A stretch of DNA of 64,000 nt from CAVRUZ01 sp963724495. Its GTDB lineage: Bacteria > Actinomycetota > Actinomycetes > Propionibacteriales > DAIQRJ01. Numbering within the stretch: the stretch's first letter is position 1; the number at the start of each line of letters is the position of its first letter. The position numbers and the translations under genes are program-made. This document shows, one piece after another, positions 43,890 through 52,718 of the stretch. The stretch is from positions 150,187 through 214,186 of the forward strand of contig CAVRUZ010000003.1 in assembly GCA_963724495.1 (NCBI GenBank), in the 5' to 3' direction. The notes beneath the pieces are model-generated. The model made no database searches. It was not told the origin of the DNA and saw only the letters and a list, made by a program, of their open reading frames with translations.

Positions 43890-44987
43890 TCAGGTGGTCG
43901 TGAGCTCGCCGGTGGACGCCTGCCACGCGCGGCGCAGGTTTCCCTTGCCGGTGGTCTGCAGCAACGCGCCCTGGTAGATGCGGGCGCTGATCGCGATCAC
44001 CACCAGGATCGCGACCACGAGGAGGCCCAGCGACACGGCCAGTTCCCAAGCTTCGGCGTCGTCGAGCACAACGCGTTTGGGCATCGCGATCGGACTGGTG
44101 AACGGGATGAAGGAGAACACCCGCAGCACCACGTTCGAGGTCTGGCTGTAGGTGGCCACGAAGAACGGGATCATGAGAAGCATCTGCATGGGCATGGTGA
44201 CCGACCCGAGGTCCTCCTGCCGGGTCGCCATCGAACCGCAGACGGCCCACAGGCACGCCATCATGGCGAACCCCAGCACGAAATAGACGAGGAACCAGGC
44301 GACCGAGCTGTTCAGCACCGTCGACAGCGAGGCCGGGGAATCCATGACCCGCATGGCAACGAGCCCGAGCACGACGAACAACGCCATCTGCCCGAAGGCG
44401 AGCGCGACGTTGCCCACGATCTTCCCAGCGAGCAGGACGCGGACGGGAATCGCTGCGACAAGCAACTCGACTACGCGCGTCTCCTTCTCCTCCACCACGC
44501 TCTGGGCGATGCCCATGCCGAACGTGAGCGAGACGATGAGGAAGAGGATCGCGAAGGCGAAGGACACCGCGAACATCACGCCCTGCGATGCCTTCGGTGG
44601 TTCCAGGAGTTGCACCTCGGGTCGAACGGTGAATGAGTTCTCGACTCTGTCGCCCACCGACTCGAGACCGATCAGCGTGGCCTCTCCGTTCGCGTCGATC
44701 GTGGCGATGGCCTTCACGGTGTCCGGCTCCGGTGCCCGCAGCAACGCCTCACCGGCCGCCAGGTCATCGACCGGCACGGCCACCAGACCTGCCGCGTTGG
44801 CCACCTGGGTCGCCTCGGTCCCGACGGTGGCCACCCGGTCGCGACTGCTCGACACCTGCCGTGACAGCAGGGTGTTCCCGACCAGGGTCGCGAGCAGGAT
44901 GACCACCATCACCGCGATACCGATCAGGTACGCCCGGTCGTGCAGCTTGCTGACGATCTCGCGTCTCGCAACCAGCCAGACGTTCAC
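43890..44987 (-). CDS. ABC-2 type transporter permease (NatB-like)
   Basis: A 365-aa permease with an N-terminal helix (about 20-42), a large external domain (about 45-150) and five or six C-terminal helices; FGMGIAQSVVEEKETRVVEL is the typical cytoplasmic motif of the ABC-2/NatB group, followed by AGKIVGN. NatAB in Bacillus exports sodium; related systems export lipids or drugs. It starts at GTG 44987, overlapping the ATPase gene by four bases, so the two form one exporter. Confidence 0.88.
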   Translation of the reverse strand: MNVWLVARREIVSKLHDRAYLIGIAVMVVILLATLVGNTLLSRQVSSSRDRVATVGTEATQVANAAGLVAVPVDDLAAGEALLRAPEPDTVKAIATIDANGEATLIGLESVGDRVENSFTVRPEVQLLEPPKASQGVMFAVSFAFAILFLIVSLTFGMGIAQSVVEEKETRVVELLVAAIPVRVLLAGKIVGNVALAFGQMALFVVLGLVAMRVMDSPASLSTVLNSSVAWFLVYFVLGFAMMACLWAVCGSMATRQEDLGSVTMPMQMLLMIPFFVATYSQTSNVVLRVFSFIPFTSPIAMPKRVVLDDAEAWELAVSLGLLVVAILVVIAISARIYQGALLQTTGKGNLRRAWQASTGELTTT

Positions 44988-45904
44988 TTGTCCACCACTC
45001 CTCGGAAGATCTCGGACAGGGACGTGGCGATCCGCGCCAACTCGATCAGCCCGCCACGCTCCATCGCTCGCGTGAGGACCTCCTGCCGCACCCGCTCTTC
45101 GTCGCTGCGATCGAACTCGACGACGGCGGACGTGCCGTTGACCTCGACCCGTCTGGTCCCGGGCACGTCTCGCACCCAAGCCGCGGTGTCGGTCATCACC
45201 ACGCGGTAGCGACGGGTCTGCGCTCCACGCCTCAGCTCGTCGACCGTGCCGTCGGCGACTTTCCTGCCACGGTTGAGGATCACGATGTCATCGCACAGAT
45301 TCTCGACCAGATCGAGCTGGTGACTGGAGAAGAGAACCGGGACTCCCGCGTCGGCCTTGCCGCGAAGGACCGCTCTCACCGCGTCGACGGCGATCGGATC
45401 GAGGCCGGAGAACGGCTCGTCCAGGACGAGCAGGATCGGGTCGTGGACCAGGGCAGCCGCCAGCTGGGCGCGTTGCTGGTTCCCCAGCGACAGGTCCTTG
45501 AGCTTGTCCTTGCGGCGCTCGGTGAGCCCGACCGCGTCGGTCAGCCGCTCCGCCGAGGTACGGGCATCGGCGCGGGACATCCCGTGCAGCTCACCGAAGT
45601 AGACGACCTGATCGATCACCGACATCTTCGGATAGAGGCCGCGCTCCTCCGGCATGTAGCCGAACGACCGCCGCACCGAAGTGGTCGCCTTCTTCCCGTC
45701 GTAGCGAACCTCACCGGAGTCGGGCGCGAGGATGCCGAGGATGATCCGCATCGTCGTGGTCTTGCCCGCGCCGTTCGCTCCGACGAAGCCGGTGATGCGC
45801 CCGGGACGGACGTCGAAGCTCACGTCGGTCAGCACCGGCGTTCCGCTGTACGAGCGACGCAGGTTGTCCAGCTCGAGCACGTATCTCTCCCCGTTCCATG
45901 TCAC
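44984..45904 (-). CDS. ABC transporter ATP-binding protein (NatA-like)
   Basis: A 306-aa ATPase. The Walker A motif GANGAGKTT is at residues 42-50, the Q-loop region at FGYMPEERGLYP, a slightly degenerate signature LSLGNQQRAQ, Walker B LLVLDEPFSGLD, and the switch His in FSSHQLDLVE. The C-terminal 80 residues are the accessory domain found in NatA/DrrA-type exporters. It is coupled at its end to the permease and at its start to the GNAT gene by four-base overlaps. Confidence 0.93.
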   Translation of the reverse strand: MTWNGERYVLELDNLRRSYSGTPVLTDVSFDVRPGRITGFVGANGAGKTTTMRIILGILAPDSGEVRYDGKKATTSVRRSFGYMPEERGLYPKMSVIDQVVYFGELHGMSRADARTSAERLTDAVGLTERRKDKLKDLSLGNQQRAQLAAALVHDPILLVLDEPFSGLDPIAVDAVRAVLRGKADAGVPVLFSSHQLDLVENLCDDIVILNRGRKVADGTVDELRRGAQTRRYRVVMTDTAAWVRDVPGTRRVEVNGTSAVVEFDRSDEERVRQEVLTRAMERGGLIELARIATSLSEIFRGVVDK

Positions 45905-46707
45905 TTTCGCGTTCCAGTGTTGGGATCCCGCTTGCCCCGAAAGAGATAGAGGGTGGCGATCCTGCGATATCCCACGCTGGGGTAGAGCATCGCCCCCGTG
46001 TGGCTGGCGAGCAGCGTGCTCGCGCGGATGCCGCTGCGCTTGTCGTCGGTGAGAAGCGCCGTCATCAGTGCTGTTCCGACACCTTGACGCCGATGATCGG
46101 CCAGGACGTACAGACTCATGACGCTGCCGATGTCACCCGACCGCATGCTGCCGACCCAGCCAACGAGCTTGTCACCTTCGTAGGCGAGGAGCTGGCGCAG
46201 GAACGGGCGGTCGCCCTCGATCCACTCCGGCAGGAAGGTGCGGCGGCGAGTGGCGGTGCGAAGATCCTGCGCCTGTTCGGGTGTGGTGAGCCTGACGATC
46301 TCGGCCGGGCCGTCACCGGCTTTCGCGACCGCCGACCCTCGCCCGGTCAGCGGTCGCACCATCATCGACTCGGTGGCCATCAGCCGGTGCCCGCGTGCGC
46401 GCATGGTCGCCCGGAGCGGGCCGTCGTCGTCGCCCTCGGGCAGCAGGACGCTCACGGCCCAGCGAAGCGGATCGCGTGCGTCGGCCTCGGCCTGCTCGAC
46501 CGTGCCCACGACGTCGTCGGCCAGGCACACCCACTCCTCGCCGCGGTAGTCGGCCGCACGCTTGCGGTCGGCGTCGGCCAGCCGCCAGCGGCAGCCGCCG
46601 AAGTCGGTGGCGAGGTAGGGGTGGCGCACCGATTTCGCTGCCGAGAAGGTGGTGGCGAAGGTCGTGATGGCGTCCGCGAGCGAGACGTCGACGGCAGGCG
46701 GCGGCAT
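45901..46707 (-). CDS. GNAT family N-acetyltransferase
   Basis: A 268-aa protein with one recognisable C-terminal GNAT domain: SVMSLYVLADHRRQGVGTAL is the acetyl-CoA-binding motif A (RRQGVGTAL), followed by LLASHTGAMLYPSVGYRRI (motif B). The N-terminal half (DFGGCRWRLADADRKRAADY and WVCLADDVVGTVEQ) resembles a second, degenerate GNAT fold. The acceptor is unknown. It is the first gene of the operon with the ABC exporter, overlapping the ATPase gene, so it may modify the exported compound. Confidence 0.82.
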   Translation of the reverse strand: MPPPAVDVSLADAITTFATTFSAAKSVRHPYLATDFGGCRWRLADADRKRAADYRGEEWVCLADDVVGTVEQAEADARDPLRWAVSVLLPEGDDDGPLRATMRARGHRLMATESMMVRPLTGRGSAVAKAGDGPAEIVRLTTPEQAQDLRTATRRRTFLPEWIEGDRPFLRQLLAYEGDKLVGWVGSMRSGDIGSVMSLYVLADHRRQGVGTALMTALLTDDKRSGIRASTLLASHTGAMLYPSVGYRRIATLYLFRGKRDPNTGTRK

Positions 46708-46751
46708 CCCCGGAGCCTAGGCCAGCCGGTGTGCGTGCCTAGGCTCGCGGC

Positions 46752-47267
46752 GTGAACCAGCTCTTCATGGTCCATCCAGGGCCGCTGCCGGCGGACCTGC
46801 CCGCGCCGCGCACCGGCCGTCTGAGACATGCGGTGGACACCGACGCCGACGACCTCGCAGCGCTGCTGATGGCCGCCTTCGAGGAGGCGTGGGACGCCAA
46901 CCGGGCGCGCGCCGAACTCCTGGCCACCCCGGACGTGGTCCGCACCTGGGTGGTCGAGGATCCGCAAGGTCGCCTCGTCGCCACGGCCTCGGAGCGACTG
47001 CTACCGGAGGAGTACCCGGACTCCGGCTACCTGCACTGGGTGGCGACGGCACCCGAGGCGCGCGGTGCCGGTCTCGGGGCGCTGGTCACGCGAGCCTGCC
47101 TGGCCGGCTTCGCCGGTCGAGGTCTGCAGAAGGTGGTCCTGGAGACCGAGGACTTCCGGGGCCCTGCGGTTCGGACATACCTGCGGCTCGGGTTCGTTCC
47201 CGAGTACCGCAACGACGACGAGCGGCTGAGGTGGTCGGCGCTGTTCCCCCGCCTGCTCCAACGATGA
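46752..47267 (+). CDS. GNAT family N-acetyltransferase
   Basis: A 171-aa single-domain acetyltransferase. The acetyl-CoA site is HWVATAPEARGAGLGALVTRA (the R/Q-x-x-G-x-G/A pattern), and the C-terminal VVLETEDFRGPAVRTYLRLG is motif B. The N-terminal AVDTDADDLAALLMAAFEEA is typical of small-molecule acetyltransferases. The GTG start is six bases after a TAGGCT -10 box, so it appears leaderless. The gene is divergent from the GNAT/ABC operon. Substrate unknown. Confidence 0.85.
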   Translation: MNQLFMVHPGPLPADLPAPRTGRLRHAVDTDADDLAALLMAAFEEAWDANRARAELLATPDVVRTWVVEDPQGRLVATASERLLPEEYPDSGYLHWVATAPEARGAGLGALVTRACLAGFAGRGLQKVVLETEDFRGPAVRTYLRLGFVPEYRNDDERLRWSALFPRLLQR

Positions 47268-47280
47268 GCCGCGTCCTTGG

Positions 47281-48474
47281 TCAGCCGCTGCCGTAACCCA
47301 CTCGGCGCAGCAGCCACTCGGCCGGCCCGCGCATGCCCCAGCGCTCCAGCTGCACCGACCCCAGCACGGTGGCCACCCATACGCCGATGGCCAGCAGCGT
47401 GACCTCCCACGAGCTCAGCACGCCGCCCAGTCCGAGGCTGGCCGGCGAGAGCAGCGGCACCAGCAGCACCGACTGCGCCAGGTAGCTGCTCGCCGAACGT
47501 CGGCCGGTCGCGACGAGCGCCCGGCACACCGGTCCAGGACGCCACGGCACCGACGCCCGCTGACTGCGCGAGGCCACCCACCAGCCGATCAGGGCCGGAT
47601 ACCCCAGGCCGGCGCCCAGTCCGGTCACTCCCTGCAATGCTGCCAGCACGGCCGCGTGTTCACCCCAGATCTGGCCGCCGGTGACGACGGTCACCGCGAA
47701 CGGCACCGCACCGAGAACCGAGACGGTGATGCCGCCCACGGCAAGACCACGCAGCAGCCGCAGGTGCTCACCCGGCCGATCGAGGACGGCTCGGCGGGCC
47801 AGGAGCACGCCGAGCAGCATGGGCGCGAGCAACCCGAGGCCGACCGTCAGGTCGGCGATGAGCGCGTTCGCCATGTTGACCGTCCGGACCGTCAGTTCCG
47901 CAAACGGCTCGGCGCCTCCAGGGGCATTTCCCGACGGGTCGCTGCCGCCGTCGAAGGAGTCGAGGAACCCGAGGACGAAAGTGAAGGCCACGGCCAGCCC
48001 CAGCAGGGCAGAGTCGCGACCGGTGAGACAGAGCACGATCACCAGTCCCAGCAGGCCGTACGACGCGAGAATGTCGCCGTCGTAGAGCAACACCCCGTGC
48101 GCGATCCCGAGCACGACCAGCACGGCACATCGCCGCAGGAGAATTCCCCGCACCTGTTCGATGTTCGACCCTCGGGCCAGCTGGTGCGTCATCAGCTGGT
48201 GCATCCCGTACCCATAGAGCAGGGCGAACAGGCAGAACGCCCGGTTGTCGACGAGCACGGTCACGATCCCGTCGACGATGTGATCGGCCACTCCGCTGTC
48301 CAGCTGCCGATGCCCCGGACCCGTCGGCGTGCCGTACAGCTGCACGACGCCGTTGGCCACGGCGATACCGAGCAGGGCGAGCCCACGCGCAATGTCGGGC
48401 GTGAGCGACCGCTCCCTGACTGGGGTCGGCGCGGCTGCCACGTCGGTGCCGGCGGCTGCGATCATGCCCGGCAT
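47281..48474 (-). CDS. DUF418 family membrane protein
   Basis: A 397-aa protein with about nine to ten transmembrane helices. The N-terminal LTPDIARGLALLGIAVAN and the C-terminal half with ALVATGRRSASSYLAQSVLL and GMRGPAEWLLRRV are the signatures of DUF418, a family of unknown function related to acyltransferase-like membrane proteins. The start is uncertain: ATG 48474 coincides with the start of the divergent gene, and ATG 48462 or GTG 48420 would match family length as well. Confidence 0.85.
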   Translation of the reverse strand: MPGMIAAAGTDVAAAPTPVRERSLTPDIARGLALLGIAVANGVVQLYGTPTGPGHRQLDSGVADHIVDGIVTVLVDNRAFCLFALLYGYGMHQLMTHQLARGSNIEQVRGILLRRCAVLVVLGIAHGVLLYDGDILASYGLLGLVIVLCLTGRDSALLGLAVAFTFVLGFLDSFDGGSDPSGNAPGGAEPFAELTVRTVNMANALIADLTVGLGLLAPMLLGVLLARRAVLDRPGEHLRLLRGLAVGGITVSVLGAVPFAVTVVTGGQIWGEHAAVLAALQGVTGLGAGLGYPALIGWWVASRSQRASVPWRPGPVCRALVATGRRSASSYLAQSVLLVPLLSPASLGLGGVLSSWEVTLLAIGVWVATVLGSVQLERWGMRGPAEWLLRRVGYGSG

Positions 48475-49549
48475 GCTGCCTGATCCCGGCCAGGAGACCG
48501 TGGTGCCCGGTCGCCTCGCGTCTCACCTGCCGCTCCGCGACGTCGAAGGACCCGACCGGTTCGAGCTGTTCGTGACGATGGCCGTCGGTGCGATCGCCGT
48601 GACCCGGCTGTTCCTCGCCGCGGCCGGGTACCCGCAGATCGGTGGGCGCGGACTGCATCTGGCCCACCTGCTCTGGGGCGGGCTGGCGATGCTGATCTCG
48701 CTGCTGATCTACCAGCTGTTCCTGAGCCGCACGTCCCGAACCGTGGCGACCGTGTTCGGCGGCATCGGGTTCGGCCTGTTCGTCGACGAGGTCGGCAAGT
48801 TCGTCACCGGCGACAACGACTACTTCTTCCATCCCGTGGCCGCGATCATCTACGTGGTCTTCGTGGTGATGTACCTGGTCGTTCGGCAGCTGGTCGCACG
48901 TTCCCCGCTGACCGAGACCGAGCGGGTGGTGAACGCCATCGAGTTCGTGAAGGAGTACGCCGCACACGAACTCGACACCGGGGAACGGCAACGGGCAGTG
49001 GAGCTCCTCCGGCCGCTCGCGCCGGACGTCCCGATGGCCGCTTCTGTGCGCGACACCTTGATGTCCGCGACGCCCACGCCGGCTCGGACCTCCTTCATCG
49101 CGCGCTGGTACCAGACCGCCCGTGGCCTCGTCGACGCTTCCGGGCAGATCGTCTGGCTGGAGCCGATCACCACCGGACTTGTCGTGGTCTTCTCCGTCGT
49201 CTCGGCCGTCGGTCCGGTGTCGGCTCTGATCGAAGATCCACGACTCAAGAACTGGATCTACGCCGGGTGCGCGGTGGTTGCCCTGGTGCTGTCGCTGGTC
49301 GCCCTCACCGTGCGGATCCGCAAGGGCAGGCTGGCCGGTCTGGAGCTCATCGACGACAGCCTCATCGTGAGCCTGCTGACCGTGCAGTTCTTCCGGCTGC
49401 TCGCCGAGCAGTTCACCGGCTACTTCATGGTGCTGGCCAACCTGCTGCTGCTCGGCCTCGCCCGCGCGGCCCTGCGGTACCACCGGCGGCAGGCGCGACA
49501 GAGCCAGACGCCCGGGCCCGACGATCCACTGACCGCGTCTGCTGACTAG
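48473..49549 (+). CDS. Hypothetical polytopic membrane protein
   Basis: A protein of about 358 aa that I do not recognise as a named family. It has four N-terminal helices (about residues 28-135), with FGGIGFGLFVDEVGKFVTGD between the second and third, a soluble middle part (about 140-220), and four more helices in the C-terminal third. The tail is basic and then acidic. Whether translation starts at ATG 48464, ATG 48473 or GTG 48500 is unclear, because the divergent DUF418 gene shares the start region. It is followed 11 bases later by nagB. Confidence 0.7.
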   Translation: MLPDPGQETVVPGRLASHLPLRDVEGPDRFELFVTMAVGAIAVTRLFLAAAGYPQIGGRGLHLAHLLWGGLAMLISLLIYQLFLSRTSRTVATVFGGIGFGLFVDEVGKFVTGDNDYFFHPVAAIIYVVFVVMYLVVRQLVARSPLTETERVVNAIEFVKEYAAHELDTGERQRAVELLRPLAPDVPMAASVRDTLMSATPTPARTSFIARWYQTARGLVDASGQIVWLEPITTGLVVVFSVVSAVGPVSALIEDPRLKNWIYAGCAVVALVLSLVALTVRIRKGRLAGLELIDDSLIVSLLTVQFFRLLAEQFTGYFMVLANLLLLGLARAALRYHRRQARQSQTPGPDDPLTASAD

Positions 49550-49560
49550 GTTGGCCTGCC

Positions 49561-50319
49561 ATGCGAGATCTGCGCTACGACGACCTGGCCGTGACCGTCG
49601 CCGACTCACCGGACGAACTCGCGCGGATCGCGGCTGACGCGTTCGCCCAGGCGGTGGCGACGGCTCTGGCAGAGGCCGAGTCGGCCTCGGTCGTCCTCGC
49701 CACCGGTAACAGCCAGTTGTCGTTCGCCGAGCACGTCACGGCCAGGGACGACGTGGACTGGGGCCGGATCACGTTGTTCCACATGGACGAGTACCGCGGC
49801 ATGTCCGCCGACCACCCGGCGAGCTTCCGGCTGTGGATGCGCGAGCACATCGCGGCCAAGGTGCCGTTGCGCGCCTTCCACGGCATCGAGGGTGACCGCG
49901 AGCCGGTATGGGCCGAGCTGGAGCGCTACACCGAGCTGTTGCGGGCCGAACCGCCGGCGGTCGTGGTGATGGGCATCGGCGAGAACGGCCATCTGGCGTT
50001 CAACGATCCGCCGGCCGACTTCGACACCACGGAGTTGATCCACCTCGTGCGGCTCGACGAGGCGTGCCGGCGGCAGCAGGTCGGTGAGGGCCACTTCGCC
50101 TCGCTCGACGAGACTCCGACCGAGGCGTTGTCGCTCACCGTGCCGATGCTGATCAGTCCGCCCGCCGTGCTGGTGGTGGCACCGGAGCGGCGCAAGGCCG
50201 AGGCCGTACGCGCGACGCTCGAAGGGCCGGTGACCGAGGACGTGCCCGCGTCGATCCTCCGCCGGGTGCCGCAGGCCAGGCTGCTGCTCGATGCCGAGTC
50301 GGCCTCCCTGCTCAGCTGA
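49561..50319 (+). CDS. nagB: Glucosamine-6-phosphate deaminase
   Basis: Converts glucosamine 6-phosphate to fructose 6-phosphate and ammonia. The 252-aa length is typical. Visible are TLFHMDEYRGMSADHPASFR (the proton-relay Asp), MGIGENGHLAFNDPP (active-site Asn and His), the later VVAPERRKAEAVRATLEGPV and a VPASILRRVPQARLLLD C-terminus. TAGGTT, eight bases before the ATG, gives a leaderless start. It ends eight bases inside the end of the convergent glycosyltransferase gene. Confidence 0.93.
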   Translation: MRDLRYDDLAVTVADSPDELARIAADAFAQAVATALAEAESASVVLATGNSQLSFAEHVTARDDVDWGRITLFHMDEYRGMSADHPASFRLWMREHIAAKVPLRAFHGIEGDREPVWAELERYTELLRAEPPAVVVMGIGENGHLAFNDPPADFDTTELIHLVRLDEACRRQQVGEGHFASLDETPTEALSLTVPMLISPPAVLVVAPERRKAEAVRATLEGPVTEDVPASILRRVPQARLLLDAESASLLS

Positions 50320-51538
50320 GCGCGCGGACCGTGGGCGGTGACCACCTGACCGCAGGCAGGGCGAGGGCGGCAACCAGGAGAGCGACCACCAGGAGAGCCG
50401 TCACCGAACCGAGCAGATGCTGGCCAAGGGTCCAGTCGTACTCGAGATTCCCGCCGTGCGGCAGCCGCGTGAACGGCTGCGCCACCATCCACAGCGTCAC
50501 CAGCCAGCTCAGTGCGCGCAGCGTCGGCGGCAGGGCGCTCTGGGTCACGACGACGGCCAGCGGAACGATCCACACGAAGTGGTGCGACCAGGACACGGGC
50601 GAGGCGATCAGCCCGGCCATCCCCACCAGGCACAGGGCGAACCCGGGGTGGCCCTGCCGGTGCCAGCGTGCTCCGGCGAGAATCCCGAGCAGGGCAACGG
50701 CTGCTCCGAGGACCAGGCCGATGGCTGCAAGCCCGCCGGTCCGGCCGGTCACCCGCACCCAGTCGGAGACGATCGACTGGTTCGTGTAGTAGGCGATGCT
50801 GTCCCCGAGCCCGGTGTCGCCCTGCAGCAGCCGGCCGAAGAAGTCGAGGGAGGCTCCAGGTAGGAGCACGAACGTCAGGCCTGTCAGGACAGCGAACGAC
50901 ACGAGGGTCACGACGCCGGCCCTTGCCTGTCGGATCAGCCAGAGGTAGGGAATGAAGATCAGCGGCGTCAGCTTGAGCGCCGCTGCGAACCCGGTGGCCG
51001 ATCCCGTCGGCAGCAGCCGCCGCCAGGGCAGCAGTCGTGGCCCGGCGAGGAGGTCGCACAGCGGGAGAGCCACCAGGAAGATGCCGAGCTGGCCGAACGC
51101 GAGCGTGTCCTTCACCGGTGGCACGAGTCCGCAGGCGGCGGCAGCCACGATGGACAGCACCCAGGTACGCAACCCCAGCCGGTACAGAATCGCCAGCAGG
51201 GCAACGACGTTCAGGGCCAGCCACAGGAACTGAGCCACGTCCTGTGAGGGGAGATCCCAGAGCGCGCCCATCACGGCGGCGAACGGCGGATAGAGGAACG
51301 GCAACTCGCCGTTCGACGCGTAGATGTCGCTGCCCCCCGACAGCAGGAGGTCACCGGCCCGCCGATAGACGTCGAGGTCCATCATCTGGGGCTCCCACGG
51401 GCGGAGCGTGCCGCCCATGAACGCGAACGGCACGGTCAGCACCGTGACGACCATCGGGGGAACGAACACGAGGACCGCCACGAGAAGCCGCCGCACCTCG
51501 GTGGCCGCCCGGCGAACGCGGACCGGTGAGTAGGTCAC
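50312..51538 (-). CDS. GT87 (DUF2029) family mannosyltransferase
   Basis: A 408-aa polytopic GT-C protein of family GT87. The first periplasmic loop carries PQMMDLDVYRRAGDLLLSGG (the catalytic acidic Asp of GT-C enzymes), followed by YPPFAAVMGALW. About ten helices follow, with SPVSWSHHFVWIVPLA near the C-terminus, a family signature. GT87 enzymes transfer mannose from polyprenol phosphate in lipomannan or phosphatidylinositol mannoside synthesis. Its start overlaps the metX stop by four bases, so it may be co-expressed under the SAM riboswitch, a pairing with no obvious metabolic reason. Confidence 0.85.
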   Translation of the reverse strand: MTYSPVRVRRAATEVRRLLVAVLVFVPPMVVTVLTVPFAFMGGTLRPWEPQMMDLDVYRRAGDLLLSGGSDIYASNGELPFLYPPFAAVMGALWDLPSQDVAQFLWLALNVVALLAILYRLGLRTWVLSIVAAAACGLVPPVKDTLAFGQLGIFLVALPLCDLLAGPRLLPWRRLLPTGSATGFAAALKLTPLIFIPYLWLIRQARAGVVTLVSFAVLTGLTFVLLPGASLDFFGRLLQGDTGLGDSIAYYTNQSIVSDWVRVTGRTGGLAAIGLVLGAAVALLGILAGARWHRQGHPGFALCLVGMAGLIASPVSWSHHFVWIVPLAVVVTQSALPPTLRALSWLVTLWMVAQPFTRLPHGGNLEYDWTLGQHLLGSVTALLVVALLVAALALPAVRWSPPTVRALS

Positions 51539-52713
51539 AGGCTCGCGACCGCTGACCGGATGAAGTTGCCCACCAACTCCCGCTCGATCAGGAATCCGTC
51601 GTGCCCGTAGGCGGAATGGATCAGCAGCAGCTCATCGGGATGCCGTCCCGCTGCCGCGAGCAGTTCGGCGGACAGGCGTGGCGGGAACAGCCGGTCTGAG
51701 TCGACGGCGGCAACACGCAGGTCGACGGGCTGCCGCTGCAGGGCGGCCCGCATGCCGCCCCGACCATGCCCGATGTCGTGGGCATTCATGGCTTCGGTCA
51801 GCGTGACGTAGGAGCTGGCCTCGAACCGGGCGACGAGCTTCTCCCGGTGGTGGTCGAGGTAGCTCTCCACGGCGAAGCGGCCGTTGCCTCCCAAGGGATT
51901 CTCGCCCTGCTGATACTTGCGGCCGAATCTCGTGCTCAGCTCGTACTCCGAGCGGTACGTGGTGTGCGCGATCGACCGGGCGATCCCGAGGCCGGCATTC
52001 GGCGACCTGCCGGTGTCGTGGTAGTCGCCGCCGTTCCAGTCGGGGTCGCTGCGGATCGCCGCCAGCTGGTTGGCGTTCCAGGCGAGCTGATCGCCGGTGG
52101 TGTACGGGGACGAGGCCAGGATGACGGCGGTCTTGACGAAGTCGGGCCGCATCACCGCCCATTCCAGCGCCCGCATCCCGCCCATCGAGCCACCGATAAC
52201 AGCGGCGAACTTGCGGATGCCGAGGCGCTCGGCGAGCGCGATCTCCACCTGTACCTGGTCGCGCGTAGTGATGTGCGGGAACCGCGACCCGTACGCGCGG
52301 CCGTCGGGAGCTGGCGAGGACGGTCCGGTCGTGCCCTGACAGCCACCGAGCACGTTGCTGGCGAGGACGAAGACGTCGCGGGTGTCCAGCGGGCAGCCGT
52401 GACCGATCAGGCCGTCCCACCAGCCGGGAGTGGGCTGGCCGGGAGCGGCGGCGCCCGCGACGTGAGCGTCGCCCGTGAGCGCGTGACAGACGAACACCGC
52501 GTTGTCGCGTGCGTCGTTGAGCTCACCCCATGTCTCGTAGGCGATCTCCACGTCCGGGAGCGTGCCTCCGAGTTCGAACGACACCGGGCCGAGCTGCTCG
52601 AACTTGCGCCAGGCAACGGGATCACCCTTGCGCCAGCCGCCCGGATGAGCCGGCTCGCCTGTCCTGTCAGGCGAGCCGGCTGCATCCGCGGGTGCGCCGT
52701 GGTGTGGGGTCAC
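51535..52713 (-). CDS. metX: Homoserine O-acetyltransferase
   Basis: Acetylates homoserine for methionine synthesis. The 392-aa alpha/beta hydrolase shows HALTGDAHVAG, the nucleophile motif VIGGSMGGMRALEWA (Ser), VDSDRLFPP (Asp) and IHSAYGHDGFLIE (His). The NVLGGCQGTTGP segment is typical of MetX. It begins five bases after the metY stop and overlaps the glycosyltransferase gene. Both methionine genes are probably under the SAM-IV riboswitch. Confidence 0.95.
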   Translation of the reverse strand: MTPHHGAPADAAGSPDRTGEPAHPGGWRKGDPVAWRKFEQLGPVSFELGGTLPDVEIAYETWGELNDARDNAVFVCHALTGDAHVAGAAAPGQPTPGWWDGLIGHGCPLDTRDVFVLASNVLGGCQGTTGPSSPAPDGRAYGSRFPHITTRDQVQVEIALAERLGIRKFAAVIGGSMGGMRALEWAVMRPDFVKTAVILASSPYTTGDQLAWNANQLAAIRSDPDWNGGDYHDTGRSPNAGLGIARSIAHTTYRSEYELSTRFGRKYQQGENPLGGNGRFAVESYLDHHREKLVARFEASSYVTLTEAMNAHDIGHGRGGMRAALQRQPVDLRVAAVDSDRLFPPRLSAELLAAAGRHPDELLLIHSAYGHDGFLIERELVGNFIRSAVASL

Positions 52714-52718
52714 GACCG

